From Parastagonospora avenae f. sp. tritici 18332-5 (lineage: Eukaryota > Ascomycota > Dothideomycetes > Pleosporales > Phaeosphaeriaceae), in assembly GCA_022559985.1 (NCBI GenBank), contig JAFJTR010000069.1:96492-160491 (forward strand): a DNA stretch of 64,000 nt, in the 5' to 3' direction. The notes under the pieces are model-generated. The model did not search any database. It was given only the letters and a program-made list of their open reading frames with translations, and had not been told where the DNA came from. A program made the translations under genes and the position numbers. Each line of letters starts with the position of its first letter. Within the stretch, counting starts at the first letter, position 1. Shown piece by piece: positions 45,086 to 56,225 of the stretch.

Positions 45086-45923
45086 GTTGACGAAGATTCG
45101 CACAGCTAACACGGGAATTCCGCGAGATTACTTGGTGAATACCTTCAGATGACTTTGAAATTGAGACTATTTGGGTATCGTGGAGCAATGCACTACTGGT
45201 ACCTAAGTTGGATGACGTAAATGCGGAGTAAAGCCGAGGCTCAACATCGAAAACAACGGAGCTATCATGATGCTGTGCGCGACCATCAAACAGACATGTT
45301 CGATTACCTAGATGAACGAGGCCAACCGCGCGAAAATCCAGTGATCAATTCAAGAGGCCCTAGAACTGTGTCGTATCTCGACAACGATGTACTTATGCAA
45401 CTTAAAAACAGTGTTATATTATAGAATATGAAGGCGCACAACATATATTCGCCGCTACACCATTTTCACACATGTTCATATCTGGAATGTCTCGATGCGA
45501 ACGATATTGCAGCATGTTGTATGCTGATCAAGTTGGGAACGTCTTGAACTCCGAGCTCGTTACATCCCCGCTCTCAGCACCGAGTCCATATCATTTCATC
45601 ATTCACAAAACATCTCTATCATTAATTACATCCTGATATATACGCACCACACTTCACAAACTCCTCATAGTGCGGTATAGTGATACCTTTAAGAAGTTCT
45701 TGACATTTCATCGATGTTAACGAGACATGCCGCATGCGTGATTTTGTATCGACAAATTTAGTGAACGCTTCAGGGCTGCATACTTCGCTGGGTATAACAT
45801 ATACGAATAGATATAAATTCCTGGGTTTGAATTGGGAAGCTGGCTTGTGAAATTTGCAATAGCGAATTGCGAATTCCAGACTTTCACCAAAGGCAATATC
45901 GTGGTGTGCAACATTGTGACAAT
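45086..45923. other. Gene-free spacer
   Basis: About 840 bp of AT-rich DNA with short frames only; no gene or repeat recognised. Confidence 0.45.
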
Positions 45924-46951
45924 ATGGCGCCTACTCCCTTTCTAACAATGTATCTTGTACCTATTGAGCCAGCAAGTTCAAGTTCTCCCGTTGTAAACCT
46001 TAAAGCCCTCCACTCAACAACCAGCAGAAATGTCTTTACTCAACTAAAAAGCAGTCAACTCTATCGAGCTGGCAGATCAGATTTAAGGTCCGTCCGATGA
46101 ATTGCAGTCCGCGGTCGGTCGAGTCCTCCGTTCAAATTCACAGCAACCTAACCCATTCGATGACTTCGAAATCATGAAAGCCATTCTCGAGCCCTTCAAT
46201 CACATCTTCAACACCATTACCGAGCGTGTCAAGTCTGAAGCAATCAGCCGAGTAGAGCTGGAATCAAGGAGTGAGGGCTTGAATCCCAACGTCCCCGTCT
46301 ACACTGTCTACAGCCGTTATAACGACGGCCTGAGCCAGATCTGGGCCCGAGGCACTGCTGCTCTGCCACGCAATACGCCGCCTGATTTCACGCCGCGCCC
46401 TCCAGAAACTTTACCTATGCGACATGGCCACATACTCAATGCTGCCCTGCATCACACAGGCTGTACAACAGGTTCCCGGTCGAGCAGATGGAACTGTCAT
46501 CAATAACGTCGTGTCGCGTATGCTGCTAACTTACCCACTTGTGAAACCGGCCGTTTGCGAACACTCTGTATGTATCATCGCCTCCACGTCAGGCGAGCAG
46601 TACATTGCTGACTTCACTCTGGAGCAGTTTGGCTTCGCCTCCGACATGTGGCTAATGAAGCGCAGCGACTATCACGACTTGGTATGCAGTGGGTTTGGTG
46701 GAGTCTGCATAGATGAAGAGTGGCATGCAGAGATGGAACGGTTCACCAGCGATGTTCAAGACCAGCTTTTCCTATACAAGGCCTGTCAGGCTACCCGGAA
46801 GGCTTGCGGTGTGGTTGAAACACATCGCTCGAGGAGCTGCGGGGATTGCAGCAGGCAGACTGGGTGCGGGATTGTGCGATCGAGGCGGTGTTGTGCTATG
46901 ACTAGTACCGCGTGTTGTCAAACATGTCGGAGCGTGACTCGGATGCAATAA
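45924..46951 (+). pseudogene. Frameshifted hypothetical gene relic
   Basis: Three overlapping frames together look like one former protein. Frame A starts MAPTPFLTMY at 45924 and ends near 46098. Frame B continues with DELQSAVGRVLRS, FDDFEIMKAILEPFNHIFN and VYTVYSRYNDGLSQIWARG. Frame C picks up at about 46400 with LQKLYLCDMATYSMLPCIT, RADGTVINNVVSRMLL, SGEQYIADFTLEQFGF and DMWLMKRSDYHDL. No GT-AG intron of normal size explains the two frame changes (near 46090 and 46390). I therefore read it as a decayed gene, although sequencing error or an unusual intron is possible. The 'VxDFTxEQFG' style pattern occurs in uncharacterised fungal proteins; no function is assigned. Confidence 0.45.
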
Positions 46952-48201
46952 AGAGACCACCCGATAGCGTGACGCTATCCATAGTACAACCAGACTTTCA
47001 ATGCGACGGTGAAGATGTTGTTGATTTCTTCGTATGCGATAACTCGCAGTGACTGGTGGATCTCGCCGCCCATATTGTTTTTCTTGTTCGCAACTTGAAC
47101 CAACATCACGCGCGAGGAATAAAGACACCGAGATGTGCGGACTAGGTCTTGGCTACATGAAAAGTAACGATACGTCTGTTGGGTCAATATAGTCTTCTCG
47201 TCGTGATGAGGTCCCATGCGACGTCAATGCATTGTTCTTCAGAAGCAGTGTCATTTCTCGTGTTTGGCAAACGGCGGGAGTGTTTGCAACATCGGCGGAC
47301 ACTGATGTCGCAGGCGGAAGGAAAAAGGAGCAGAGTCGGCAGAGGCCGCTCATGTGAAACTGCAGGGCTTAGCGCCCAAAGCATGCCGAACCCATCGAAA
47401 AACATCTCCCTGGGAGTGGGTCCATGGGATTGTATGTATCGGCGCATAAACATTTCCCGATAACGACTCAGGCACCAAAAAGAGCAGGCCCAGAACACTT
47501 GTTGCACTGCCGTGACAGGGTAGATGCGGGCCGACCGACCGCGAAAAACAGCAAACGTCAAAGCTGCCCAGGTACACGAGGGTTATTCCCCAAATGTGAA
47601 CCAAATTCTGGCGGGGTTTCTTGGCATGGCGTTTGGACGGAGGAATTTCGAGAAGGACGGAAATTTAGGGCCTTGCATTTTGTTTCTACCTAATCCAAGT
47701 TTGGATGTGGCGTTGCCCACTAGCGTTTGACACCGCGAGGCTGAAACTTGAAGTTGATTGCTCTCCCCGGTAACACCATGTGACGATCATACACAAGACT
47801 TTATCAATTGGCTGAAAAAGCACAAATCTTCTTCACTTATGGGGTGCATGGATACGCAAGCGCTGCCAGACCTGTAATAGTCTAGAAACAATATGTGTTT
47901 ATGACGAGGACAACTACCAAGCCTTTTGGTGCGGCAGAGGCCCCAGAAGGAACACGCGCAGAACACAATGCTTGAGAGTCTGGACAAACCAATCTCCGTC
48001 CAAACCGACCGACCGCAGTTGTGCACGGGAAGCAATTCACGATAAGCGTGTTTGCACTTCCGTATAAGATGTTGAACCATTCCCTCACAGTTCAACATCA
48101 GCTTCATCTTTAGCAATCATTACATTCGTTTCAGTCCTTCTTTAAGACTTTCCATTCGCTACATATTCTGTTCTCCAAAAAATTCGTTCTTGCCAGTCAA
48201 A
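46952..48201. other. Gene-poor spacer upstream of the AA9 gene
   Basis: 1.25 kb. The final ~200 bp is a CT-rich, AT-rich leader ending in GTCAAAATG and presumably contains the promoter of the LPMO gene. No other gene is supported. Confidence 0.5.
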
Positions 48202-49217
48202 ATGAAGTTCTCTGCTCTCCTCGTTGCCTCCGTCGCCCAAGTGGCCACTGCCCATTACTTCATCGACACGAACGTCGTTGGTGGTGCTAAGCAGCCCGCC
48301 TTCAAGTACGTCCGCAAGTCTACTCGTGCGGTCGCATACAACCCGATCAAGTTCTCTATCAACCCCGCGGCCGATATCCGTGATGGCTCTCACATTGACG
48401 GTCCTGATATCCGTTGCAACCAGGGTGCCTTTTCCTCTGCTGGCAAGACTCAGGTCTTGACCGTCAACGCCGGCGATGAGGTCCGCGGTACTTTGGCTGT
48501 TGGTGCCAAGTTTGGTCATCCCGGTCCCGAGTTCGTCTACATGTCCAAGGCTCCCTCCGGCGTTCAGCAATACGACGGATCCGGCGACTGGTTCAAGATC
48601 CACGAGCAGGGCGTTTGCGACGGTGGCGACTTCACCTCTACCGCCTGGTGCGATTACAACAAGGACTTCATCTCTGCGAAGATCCCCAAGGACACTCCCA
48701 ACGGCGAGTACCTCGTCCGCTTCGAGCACATCGGTGTTCACCGCTCCCACGTCAACCAGCCTGAGCACTACGTGTCTTGCCTCCAGGTCAAGGTTGTCGG
48801 TGGCGGTAGCGGCGCTCCCGGCCCAATGGTCAAGGTCAGTTTACCGTTACATGTGCCTAAGATTCATTTGCTAACACGACACAGTTCCCCGGTGCTTACA
48901 AGTCGACCGACCCATACGCCAACTTCAGCATCTACAACGGACGCAAGGCTTTCCCAATGCCTGGCCCCAAGCCCTGGGTTGGCGGTGGCAGTAGCTCTGC
49001 TCAGCCTGCTACCGAAGAGGTCTCCCCTGCCCAGCCTGCCCCGGCTAAGCCTACCACCATGGCCACCGTCGCTAAGCCTGCTGCTACTCCTGCCCCCGCT
49101 GCCGGCTCCGTAGCTCTCTACGGCCAGTGCGGTGGACAGGGCTACTCTGGCGCCACCGGCTGTGCCACTGGTACCTGCAAGTCTGTCAACCCATACTACT
49201 CTCAGTGCCAGAAGTAG
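48202..49217 (+). CDS. AA9 lytic polysaccharide monooxygenase with CBM1, 321 aa
   Basis: Secreted copper enzyme that breaks cellulose or related glucans oxidatively. Model: join(48202..48834, 48885..49217), 50-nt intron. Residues 1-17 (MKFSALLVASVAQVATA) are a signal peptide; cleavage exposes His18, the N-terminal half of the histidine brace. The second brace histidine is His106 (KFGHPGPEF), with axial Tyr190 in EHYVSC. The residue two before the tyrosine is Glu188, where most AA9 enzymes have Gln. A Pro/Ala/Ser/Thr linker (about 240-285) leads to a CBM1 at residues ~287-321 (YGQCGGQGYSG, CATGTCKSVNPYYSQC) that binds cellulose. Start chosen at the signal-peptide ATG rather than an upstream in-frame codon. 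The glucoamylase gene converges on it. Confidence 0.95.
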
Positions 49218-49490
49218 AGGCTCAGCTATTATTGAGCGAAGCAATTCATTGTGAGCAAACAAGCTGATGGCATCAAAACTTCTCCTTCCGGCTTCCGAGC
49301 CATTGAGCAACTCTCCTGGGGTCTTTCTTGGGGACGAGCGTAGAACTTAGAACCTTTTTGTATATAATCCTACATTCCACGACAGCTTACCGAAGTTCAA
49401 CTATGAACAACGAAATGTCTAAACCCTTTTCCGCACAAAGTTCCACGCCCTTGGTGACTTCAACCTTGAACATCGAAACCGTTCCACTAA
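49218..49490. other. Convergent 3' spacer, AA9 / glucoamylase
   Basis: 273 bp between two stop codons; 3' UTRs only. Confidence 0.5.
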
Positions 49491-51395
49491 TCATTGTGAA
49501 TAACTCCAGCTTTCGAATGTTACGCTGTTATCACTGATCGTTGTAGTACTATCGCACTCAGTCGTGGTAGTGAACTTGTTGTTTGCCCCAGCTTGCCAAA
49601 ACACTCGACCATCGGTCGTCTTCTTAATGTACTTGTACTCGAAGACAGTACCAGCTGGAAGATCAATAGTTCCAGTCCAAAGCGGGTTGCTGCTAGTGTA
49701 CTGGCTCGCGCTGAGTGCCTGAGCGCCGACCGGGGCCCAGTTGCCGAGCTCCGTCAATTGGCCGACAACGAAGACGTCCTGATTAAACTCGGTAGTGGCG
49801 AGAACGTTAAAAGTCGTTTTGGAGTCGCAGGCGGGGGTTCCGGTGCAGGTTTCCGGCGGTACATTGTTGGATGACTCGTTCCAAGATGGGCTTACGACAC
49901 CATTGCGGCGCTCAGTCGCGGTAATGAAGGCGGCATACGACCAGGTCAGGTCAACGGCAGAAACAGGGAAGCCATCGGCCTTATTGAACTGCTCCGAAAG
50001 ACCGCCGTTGGAAGGTGTGTATTTCATGACAATCGCCATGTAGCCATCTGCATATGTTTTGACAGCGTTGATGATCGAAGTGTAGGTCGCAGAGTCTTTG
50101 ACATAGGTACCGACCGTGACGCTGGGGAAGAGGTCCTTGAAGAACGGCAGGGACACATCGTCCACGGTAATAGACTCAATTTTGTTCCATTGGTAGGCGG
50201 CGGAGTAGAGCTGCTCTGCGGCAGCAGTCGTAGTGAGGTACCATGGGTTTCCATTCTATCAAGCTCGTTAGTATGAAATCAATGCTAATTTATGACAAGT
50301 GGCTTACATAGTAAACGTCCTCGGAATACCTTCCGACAGCGATGGCTTGACCCTGAGGAATACCTTCGTTGACGGCATACACGGAGCGAAAAGAGTCGGT
50401 AACGGCCTTGTGGTTCGCAAGAGCCCGAGACGAGCAAGGCTGGAAAGTGGCATCGGTGCACTTCGAGTTGGGGTCAAAAGTGTGGATCGTAGAGATGAGG
50501 GAGTTGGCATCTTTGCCAGTGCGGCCATCATTGAGGTTGATGTTCGAGTCAATGTAGCTTCCGGTCCAGAAGCTCTGCACGAAACAGAGAACCTGGGGAG
50601 CGGCATCGACACACCCATCGCATGATTTACCAAGTTCAGTCGCAAGAGCAGCGCCCTCCACAAGAGCACGGTGCGAAGCCGCGAGAGTGAAGAATGACGA
50701 GCCATTGGTCTCTTCCCACAAGTCGAAGCCAGTCTGATTCCAGTAACGTACAACATATGCGAGGTCTTTTGCGATGACGGGCCAAACAGTTTCAGCTGCC
50801 TGGGTGGATGCGCCATTTGAGACGAGGTAGTTGGCGTAGATGGTGAGTGCGGTGGCACGGAGTGCTGGACCATCACGTTGAGGACGACCCCAAGGGCCGG
50901 TGAAGGCGGTCTTGTCGACGTTGAACTTGGGCTCGCCAAGTCCCCCATTCTCAGGGCTCCCAGATGGGCTCGTGACACCCTGAAGTTCGGCTTGTGCAGA
51001 TACATAGTCATCAATCTTCTGCTTGAGTGATTGATCTCCAGAAACGAAACGTTCGATGAGCATCTTGTAGGTCAGTGCGGAATCTCTAGTCCACGTGAAC
51101 CAGTCTAAGAACTTTCAGATTGAGCGTTCACTGGTGATCCTAAATCTAACTCACAGTCGGGGTCAGATCGCGATGGACTGGCGATGACAACGCCCGCCGC
51201 AGCGCCCTGCGCCTTGGAGCCGTCGGGACCCATGTTTGCGAACACGCCGTTGATAGAGACATTTGCTTGAGCTTCGATGAACCGGTCGAGTGCAGTTTGC
51301 TGTCTCGCATCGTCGATTTGAGGGACAGGCGAACCTTGAGCGCCAACCAAGAGCAGGGCTGCCGGAAGGGCACGAAGAACCGATGTGAAGAGCAT
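49491..51395 (-). CDS. Glucoamylase, GH15 with CBM20, 600 aa
   Basis: Secreted exo-enzyme that releases glucose from starch and maltodextrins. Model: complement(49491..50255, 50308..51104, 51155..51395); introns of 52 and 50 nt, phases closing. The signal peptide is MLFTSVLRALPAALLLVGAQ. GH15 landmarks: DPDYWFTWTRDSALTYK, GPWGRPQRDGPALRA, DLWEETNGSSFFT with the catalytic acid Glu, and LSEQF...PVSAVDLTWSYA with the catalytic base Glu. The C-terminal ~100 residues are a starch-binding CBM20 (TTFNVLATTEFNQDVFVVGQ, LGNWAPVGAQALSA, VFEYKYIKK). The Ser/Thr linker before it is very short, unlike the long O-glycosylated linker of Aspergillus glucoamylase. An upstream in-frame ATG at 51452 is less likely because it would bury the signal peptide. 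Confidence 0.96.
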
Positions 51396-52187
51396 GCCGA
51401 TCGAGATCTCACTAAGGAGGAGGTTGAGCTGTTTGACAAAGGTACGGATCATAGATTGAGAAGACCCCCATTGAATATATATGTCTAGGCTTGTGAACCT
51501 GTGGTAGGTAAACGCGACCGCGCTAGTGTAATTTTGTCATAGCCTGCTGGTGACAACTTCGGCTCCCCTGCTAGCAGAAGGAGCTGTAAACAACGCGGAG
51601 TGCATGCGCCATTGAGTCGCGTCATGCAAACACGGAGGTGGTGGTGAATGGCCATGGTGAGAAAGGATGCGGGCCGGCGACGGGCCAATCAACGCCACGG
51701 CACGATGAGGCTCATCTTGCACCGGTCACTAGCGGGCGGCTGATGCGCGAATGATCATAGAGGATCTATCAGGAGGACATGAACATGTGAAGAGCTACAG
51801 AGTCAAATCAAACATCTACCCCGGATTTAGCGTCAACCAATGGCCTCATGTGGTCATGGTACCTTCCTCTTCCGCACTAGCAATGAAGGCGCATTCCCGG
51901 TATTCGCTCGCGTGCCACGAACACCGTGATCGGGTCCTACACCATTACAGCTGGACACCGGAACCCAACGCGATGAATGTCTCAACCGGAATGAACAAAT
52001 TCTAATCGAGTGACATACATCTCATGCTAGAATCACGATCGCCGAAGGAAGGAATTAGGTGAATGACATGCTCCAGCGCAAGCTACTCCGTCTAGGTCCT
52101 TGGTGATAGTAAACACTTTCTGAACATTTTGTATCTACACTCTACGAGTTTCATTACCGTTGAGACCACAACAGCCATGCGCATTAA
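51396..52187. other. Spacer upstream of the glucoamylase gene
   Basis: About 790 bp between the glucoamylase start and the stop of the next minus-strand gene; presumably the glucoamylase promoter plus a 3' UTR. No gene seen. Confidence 0.5.
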
Positions 52188-53201
52188 CTACAGCTCGGTA
52201 GGATCATACAAGCCGCCATACTCAACCGATCCCTGCGCACGGTGAGCCTTGGCCGCAGCGATCCCGATCATTATGGCGTTCTCTAGAACCTGCTGCAAAT
52301 TCGGGAGACCGTAGTACATGTCGGGCGGGCTCGAAAAATGCAACAGCACGGCTACTGATGTGGCGGAATACGACGTACGATGCGCAAAACAATTCAGAAC
52401 GCGGCGCCGAGTCGTTTGCACATTGCGGCTTTGCGGAAGAGGCTCTCCGCGAACGACCTTGTACCACGCCCGCCTAAGCCGCGAAGTGGTGACCGTGTAG
52501 AAGGGACGCATGAATGATGCACGTATCTCGACAATGACGCGGACGGGTGGCGTTTCAGGCACGTTCTTGCTACACTCCGCCATGCGGAGGATGAAAGTGC
52601 CAATGGCCTTCAGGAGTTCGTCATCAATATTTTTGGGCGCACGAACCGCTCGCCGAAGCTCTGAAATCCCAGCTCGACCAGTGCGGTAGGCCATAATGGC
52701 CGACAGTACTAGACAACCACGCACGCCGCTTAAGATGCGCTCTAGAAGGTTTCGATGGAAAGTGTTGAAGTTACCCATCGAAGTAAGTGCAACCAAGTCC
52801 TCTGGCCTAACGATCATCGTTGCTGGCTTCGCGGACAAATGTGTGAGTGCCGGCTTCAGGATATAGCTTGCCTCCTCATTGATCATACTGCAGGTCTGCA
52901 GAATACGAACACCCTCGAGAGATGGAGTGATCAGCGTGCCATAATGGCCACATCCACCCAAAGAGAGTGGCACGATATGTCGCTTGTACACAACGTCCAG
53001 CTCTTCGTAGATCATAAGCCGAATCTCCTTTGACAGATCTAGCAGCCTGAAAGGCCTCGAAGATTCTTCAGACTGTTGCGGGTTTGGCCCATCTTCGTTG
53101 GATTCACCGTCCGACTGCCGGTCGAAGAGGCGCTGACCCATGGTGCGCGCCTGACCAACGAAGCGCGCCCGAGTAATGTTCTTATGATCTGACTGAGCCA
53201 T
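52188..53201 (-). CDS. Hypothetical protein with F-box-like / 2EXR-type region, 337 aa
   Basis: Single-exon frame. The start is set at MAQSDHKNIT (53201). Residues ~50-65 read PFRLLDLSKEIRLMIYEEL, the lead-in helix common in fungal F-box-like and 2EXR proteins ('LPxEIRxxIYxxx'). LTPSLEGVRILQTCSMINEEAS-type sequence follows (here ITPSLEGVRILQTCSMI), also usual in that group. The remainder is moderately hydrophobic and helical without catalytic motifs. These genes are abundant and lineage-variable in Dothideomycetes; their role is unknown. A longer N-terminus from 53273 is possible but has no resemblance. Confidence 0.7.
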   Translation of the reverse strand: MAQSDHKNITRARFVGQARTMGQRLFDRQSDGESNEDGPNPQQSEESSRPFRLLDLSKEIRLMIYEELDVVYKRHIVPLSLGGCGHYGTLITPSLEGVRILQTCSMINEEASYILKPALTHLSAKPATMIVRPEDLVALTSMGNFNTFHRNLLERILSGVRGCLVLSAIMAYRTGRAGISELRRAVRAPKNIDDELLKAIGTFILRMAECSKNVPETPPVRVIVEIRASFMRPFYTVTTSRLRRAWYKVVRGEPLPQSRNVQTTRRRVLNCFAHRTSYSATSVAVLLHFSSPPDMYYGLPNLQQVLENAIMIGIAAAKAHRAQGSVEYGGLYDPTEL

Positions 53202-55115
53202 GGCAGTTGGAGAAGTTCGGAAGAGTGCTTGTTCGGGTTGTGCTTGCTTTTGGGTTGCTTTGTATGTATGCAAGTATCCAAGAGGGGATATGGTAGTAGG
53301 AAATTTATTAGCGCGGGCGCGATCAAATCACTGAGGAACCCAAGTCACGCTATAGTGTCGGTAGTCTGCCATTGCAATTCACTGCTTGTAAAGATTGGTC
53401 AATAACTGCCCAATTCAAACACGATGCATGGGCAATAATTCTTCTCAGCCTGAACCCACAAACGGGCTGGAGCGCTCGCTTTCAGCCTTGTTTGAGGTTG
53501 GATACAGCAGTCGGAGAAAGAAGAGACTGCAAAGTACTTAAACTAAGTCCCCAAGGCCTTTGTGACCGCGAATTTCTTCCCAATCGGAAGCACTCCACGA
53601 AGGTGCGCAGATCCAAAGTATCAATCTTTTATGCTAAGTGTTAAGCTTGCGAGTCTGCTTTGCATGAACGGTACCTGTTTGGGAAAATAAGCTTTGGGAC
53701 GTCCCGTCGAGGGTCATGGATAGTCCCCTTTGCTCTTCCGAGGCGCGACAGAACAACAGCTGGAAGCGCAAAGCTACGTCTGCTGCCCAATCAATACTGC
53801 GTTGTCCTTGAAGCGGCGGAAGACATATGCGCCTCAGAAGATAACGCGCGCGTCCTGATCAGACATTGTACACTTACCTTAGCTTGATCGAAACACAATA
53901 TATGCTCGGTAAGGTCGAGGCGAATACCGGTATGCGTTCGCTTTCACTCCTCGCATCAAGTCTCCATCGTTACAATCTCACACAAACTAGTGCTACAGCC
54001 ATCACTCATCGCCTGCTTTGCGTCTCCATTTGGTGAGACTGGTAGTTTTCGGTCGAATACTTTCATCCAAGCCTCCCGCGTCCATTGCGCACGTCGTGAG
54101 TCTCGGAGTTCTCGGGATCGTCGTGGGAAAACCCATTTGAACGTTTATGCTCGCGCCGGCCAAATAATGCTCAGTCAGCAGCATGCCGGAACACGGCACG
54201 CTTGGGCGCACAAAGTGCAAGGACGAGTGGGATGATGCACCGAAGTGTGGATTTGGAGAAGGATCGATGTAGTGCGACCCACTTGTCTAATCCCGCGGTC
54301 CGTCCCTTCCCATCTGTCAATCTCTCCTTTCACTGCGTTCAGCTCCATTCAACTTCATTCCGAAAGCGCTCTACACAAGTTCGCGCTTTAATTTAAGACT
54401 GGATGTACACCAGACACCGGGAAAGTTGAAGCTGGAGCTTTTGCGGATATGCGTCCCTGACCTCATGAGCACTACCGTACGACCCCGCTTCGGCGCCATG
54501 ATGTGGCGCTCCACTGCAACAGCCACCACACATGCACCCTTGCATGACGAGAATTGCAAACGATGCGCAAGATCCACTTACGATGCACGTTGAAAATCAC
54601 GCCGCGCTTTCCAAGCCCATCACACACAGCCACGCGGCGCAGATATGGGGCGAGTGCATGGCTGAGGTTCCGGCGCGTCCTCTCGGCCTCCGTCAAAGCG
54701 CGGTCCAGTGACATTGTGTGACCCCGGCCCTCGTTTTCTCTTGCTCTGTTTGACGGCCTCAGTGATTTGTGCTTACACCAAGCCGGAAACACGGCAAGAT
54801 CGTGGACGTTGACGATGGTCGTAGCCACTGAAACCCATGGTCGCTGGATGCATTTGGTAAGGGCTCGAGCTGTGACTTGGGGCATATTAGATTTCACTAC
54901 GTATTGACACGAGGAAAAGTTGGCTAGCAATATTTGGATGACGGTGAATCTTTCGGACCAGACCGTACCGCCCTCCCAGCCGTGACCTTTGATTCTTGCA
55001 TAAATTCTGCGATTCCGCGACGTTCAAGCAGATCATCTCTACTCCTCCATATCCTACCTTTCCAAGCCTGCAACACCATCTCGCATCTCTCTCATGCCAC
55101 CACTGAAGCATCAAA
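53202..55115. other. Gene-free stretch of 1.9 kb
   Basis: No supported gene. Several open frames of up to ~150 codons exist on the minus strand, but none resembles a family or has a plausible start context. The last ~120 bases lead into the cyanovirin-N gene. Confidence 0.5.
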
Positions 55116-55545
55116 ATGACCTTCCACTACTCTGCTGAAGATATTCGCGTCGATGACGGACACATCCTCCGCGCTCGTCTCCAGCGCGCGGACGGCGAGT
55201 ACAACGATGCCGAGATCGACCTGAACAACCACATCGGCAACGACAACGGTAACGCGACGCAATGCTCAACTCCTCAAGGATGAGCAGATGCTGACCACCG
55301 GCAACAGGCAGCTTCGTCTGGGATGGCGAGGGCTTCTCCGGCTCAGCTGAGAACGTTCACTTCTCCATTGAGGGCGGCGGTGAGGTGCCGGTCCTCCGCG
55401 CAACCCTCTTCGACGGCGATGGCAACGGCACAGAGCGTGACCTCAATTTGGGAGAGCGCGTGAGCAACAACGATGGCAATTTCGAATATAGTAAGTTGTT
55501 GCATCGCTGGCTTCGCGAAATGTTCGCTGACACGTTACAGACTAG
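55116..55545 (+). CDS. Cyanovirin-N homolog (CVNH), 106 aa
   Basis: Small two-repeat carbohydrate-binding protein. Model: join(55116..55248, 55308..55490, 55541..55545); introns of 59 and 50 nt. The last exon contributes only two bases of an Asn codon and the stop. Each repeat shows the CVNH pattern: IDLNNHIGNDNGSFVWDG in repeat 1 and RDLNLGERVSNNDGNFEYN in repeat 2, with ILRARL and VLRATL strands before them. The mature length and the ending at 'DGxxxYx' match single-domain CVNH proteins. No signal peptide is visible, so it is probably cytosolic, as in other filamentous fungi. Ligand unknown. None of its short exons would be found by a simple long-frame search. Downstream the DNA turns abruptly AT-rich. 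Confidence 0.88.
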
Positions 55546-56045
55546 CTATAACCTAGATTTTGTACAGGTATCTTATAAGAGAACTGCCTTGTTAGTCTTA
55601 AAGTTAGATAGAGAAGTAATATTAGCTATCCAATTATAAATAAATCTGCTAAAGTAGTAAAGTAAAAAAATATTGGAACAAGGTCCCACTTGTAGTATGA
55701 CTACTAGTGAGAACCGAGCAGGAGGAGGGACAAGGCGGGCTGGCTGCAACGTGTTGTATTGACTCTCATATTAAGTGTCCTCAACTCAGGCTGTTGTGGT
55801 GTGTGCTATTGCCCACTGGGCAGTGCCTGCCACACCAGCACATCATGTGACCCTGAAGCACCTTCTACCCTGGACTGAACCTAAATATTCTCAAGAATAT
55901 AGATTATTCAGATTCCATGGCCCTAAAAATGATTAGTTACAGGCATAATCGCTAAGGCTTGGTGGTATTTCCGAAAAGAGTTTCAGACCTGGAAGAAGAG
56001 TTTATATCTATCTTTTACATAAAGAAGTACACATGACAGATCAAC
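55546..56045. other. AT-rich spacer up to solo LTR 2
   Basis: 500 bp with base composition clearly unlike the preceding gene. I see no frame or terminal repeat; it may be a remnant of mobile DNA. Confidence 0.4.
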
Positions 56046-56225
56046 TGTCGCAGTGAGTGCAAGCAGTGCGCGAGGAATTAAGGATTGAACTGAGGTATTA
56101 TTGTATGTAGCTATGAACAGTATATGTAGTAAATCAGAGGTGGCGGGCACTGCGTAGTACAGCAGTGGAGACATGAAACTGTGCTACGTAGTACAAGGAA
56201 AAGGAGATACTCTAGAAACGCGACA
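56046..56225. mobile_element. Solo LTR (copy 2), 180 bp
   Basis: Same 180-bp unit as 10199-10378, with TGTCGC/GCGACA ends and about five substitutions. The flanks are TCAAC (56041-56045) and TCAGC (56226-56230), a 5-bp target duplication with one mismatch. Its right edge touches the stop codon of the minus-strand BTB gene. Confidence 0.85.

Noticed and set aside
44544..45188. 214-codon minus-strand frame
   Set aside because: Overlaps the DUF1330-like gene in another frame and is rich in Arg/His/Gln, typical of a shadow.
47184..48116. Two minus-strand frames sharing a motif like VFxACSFWxLxR
   Set aside because: The similarity covers only about 15 residues, the DNA match is patchy, and neither frame has a gene-like start or splice pattern. 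Probably coincidence.
54472..54930. 152-codon minus-strand frame
   Set aside because: No family resemblance and no plausible exon partners; left as non-coding.
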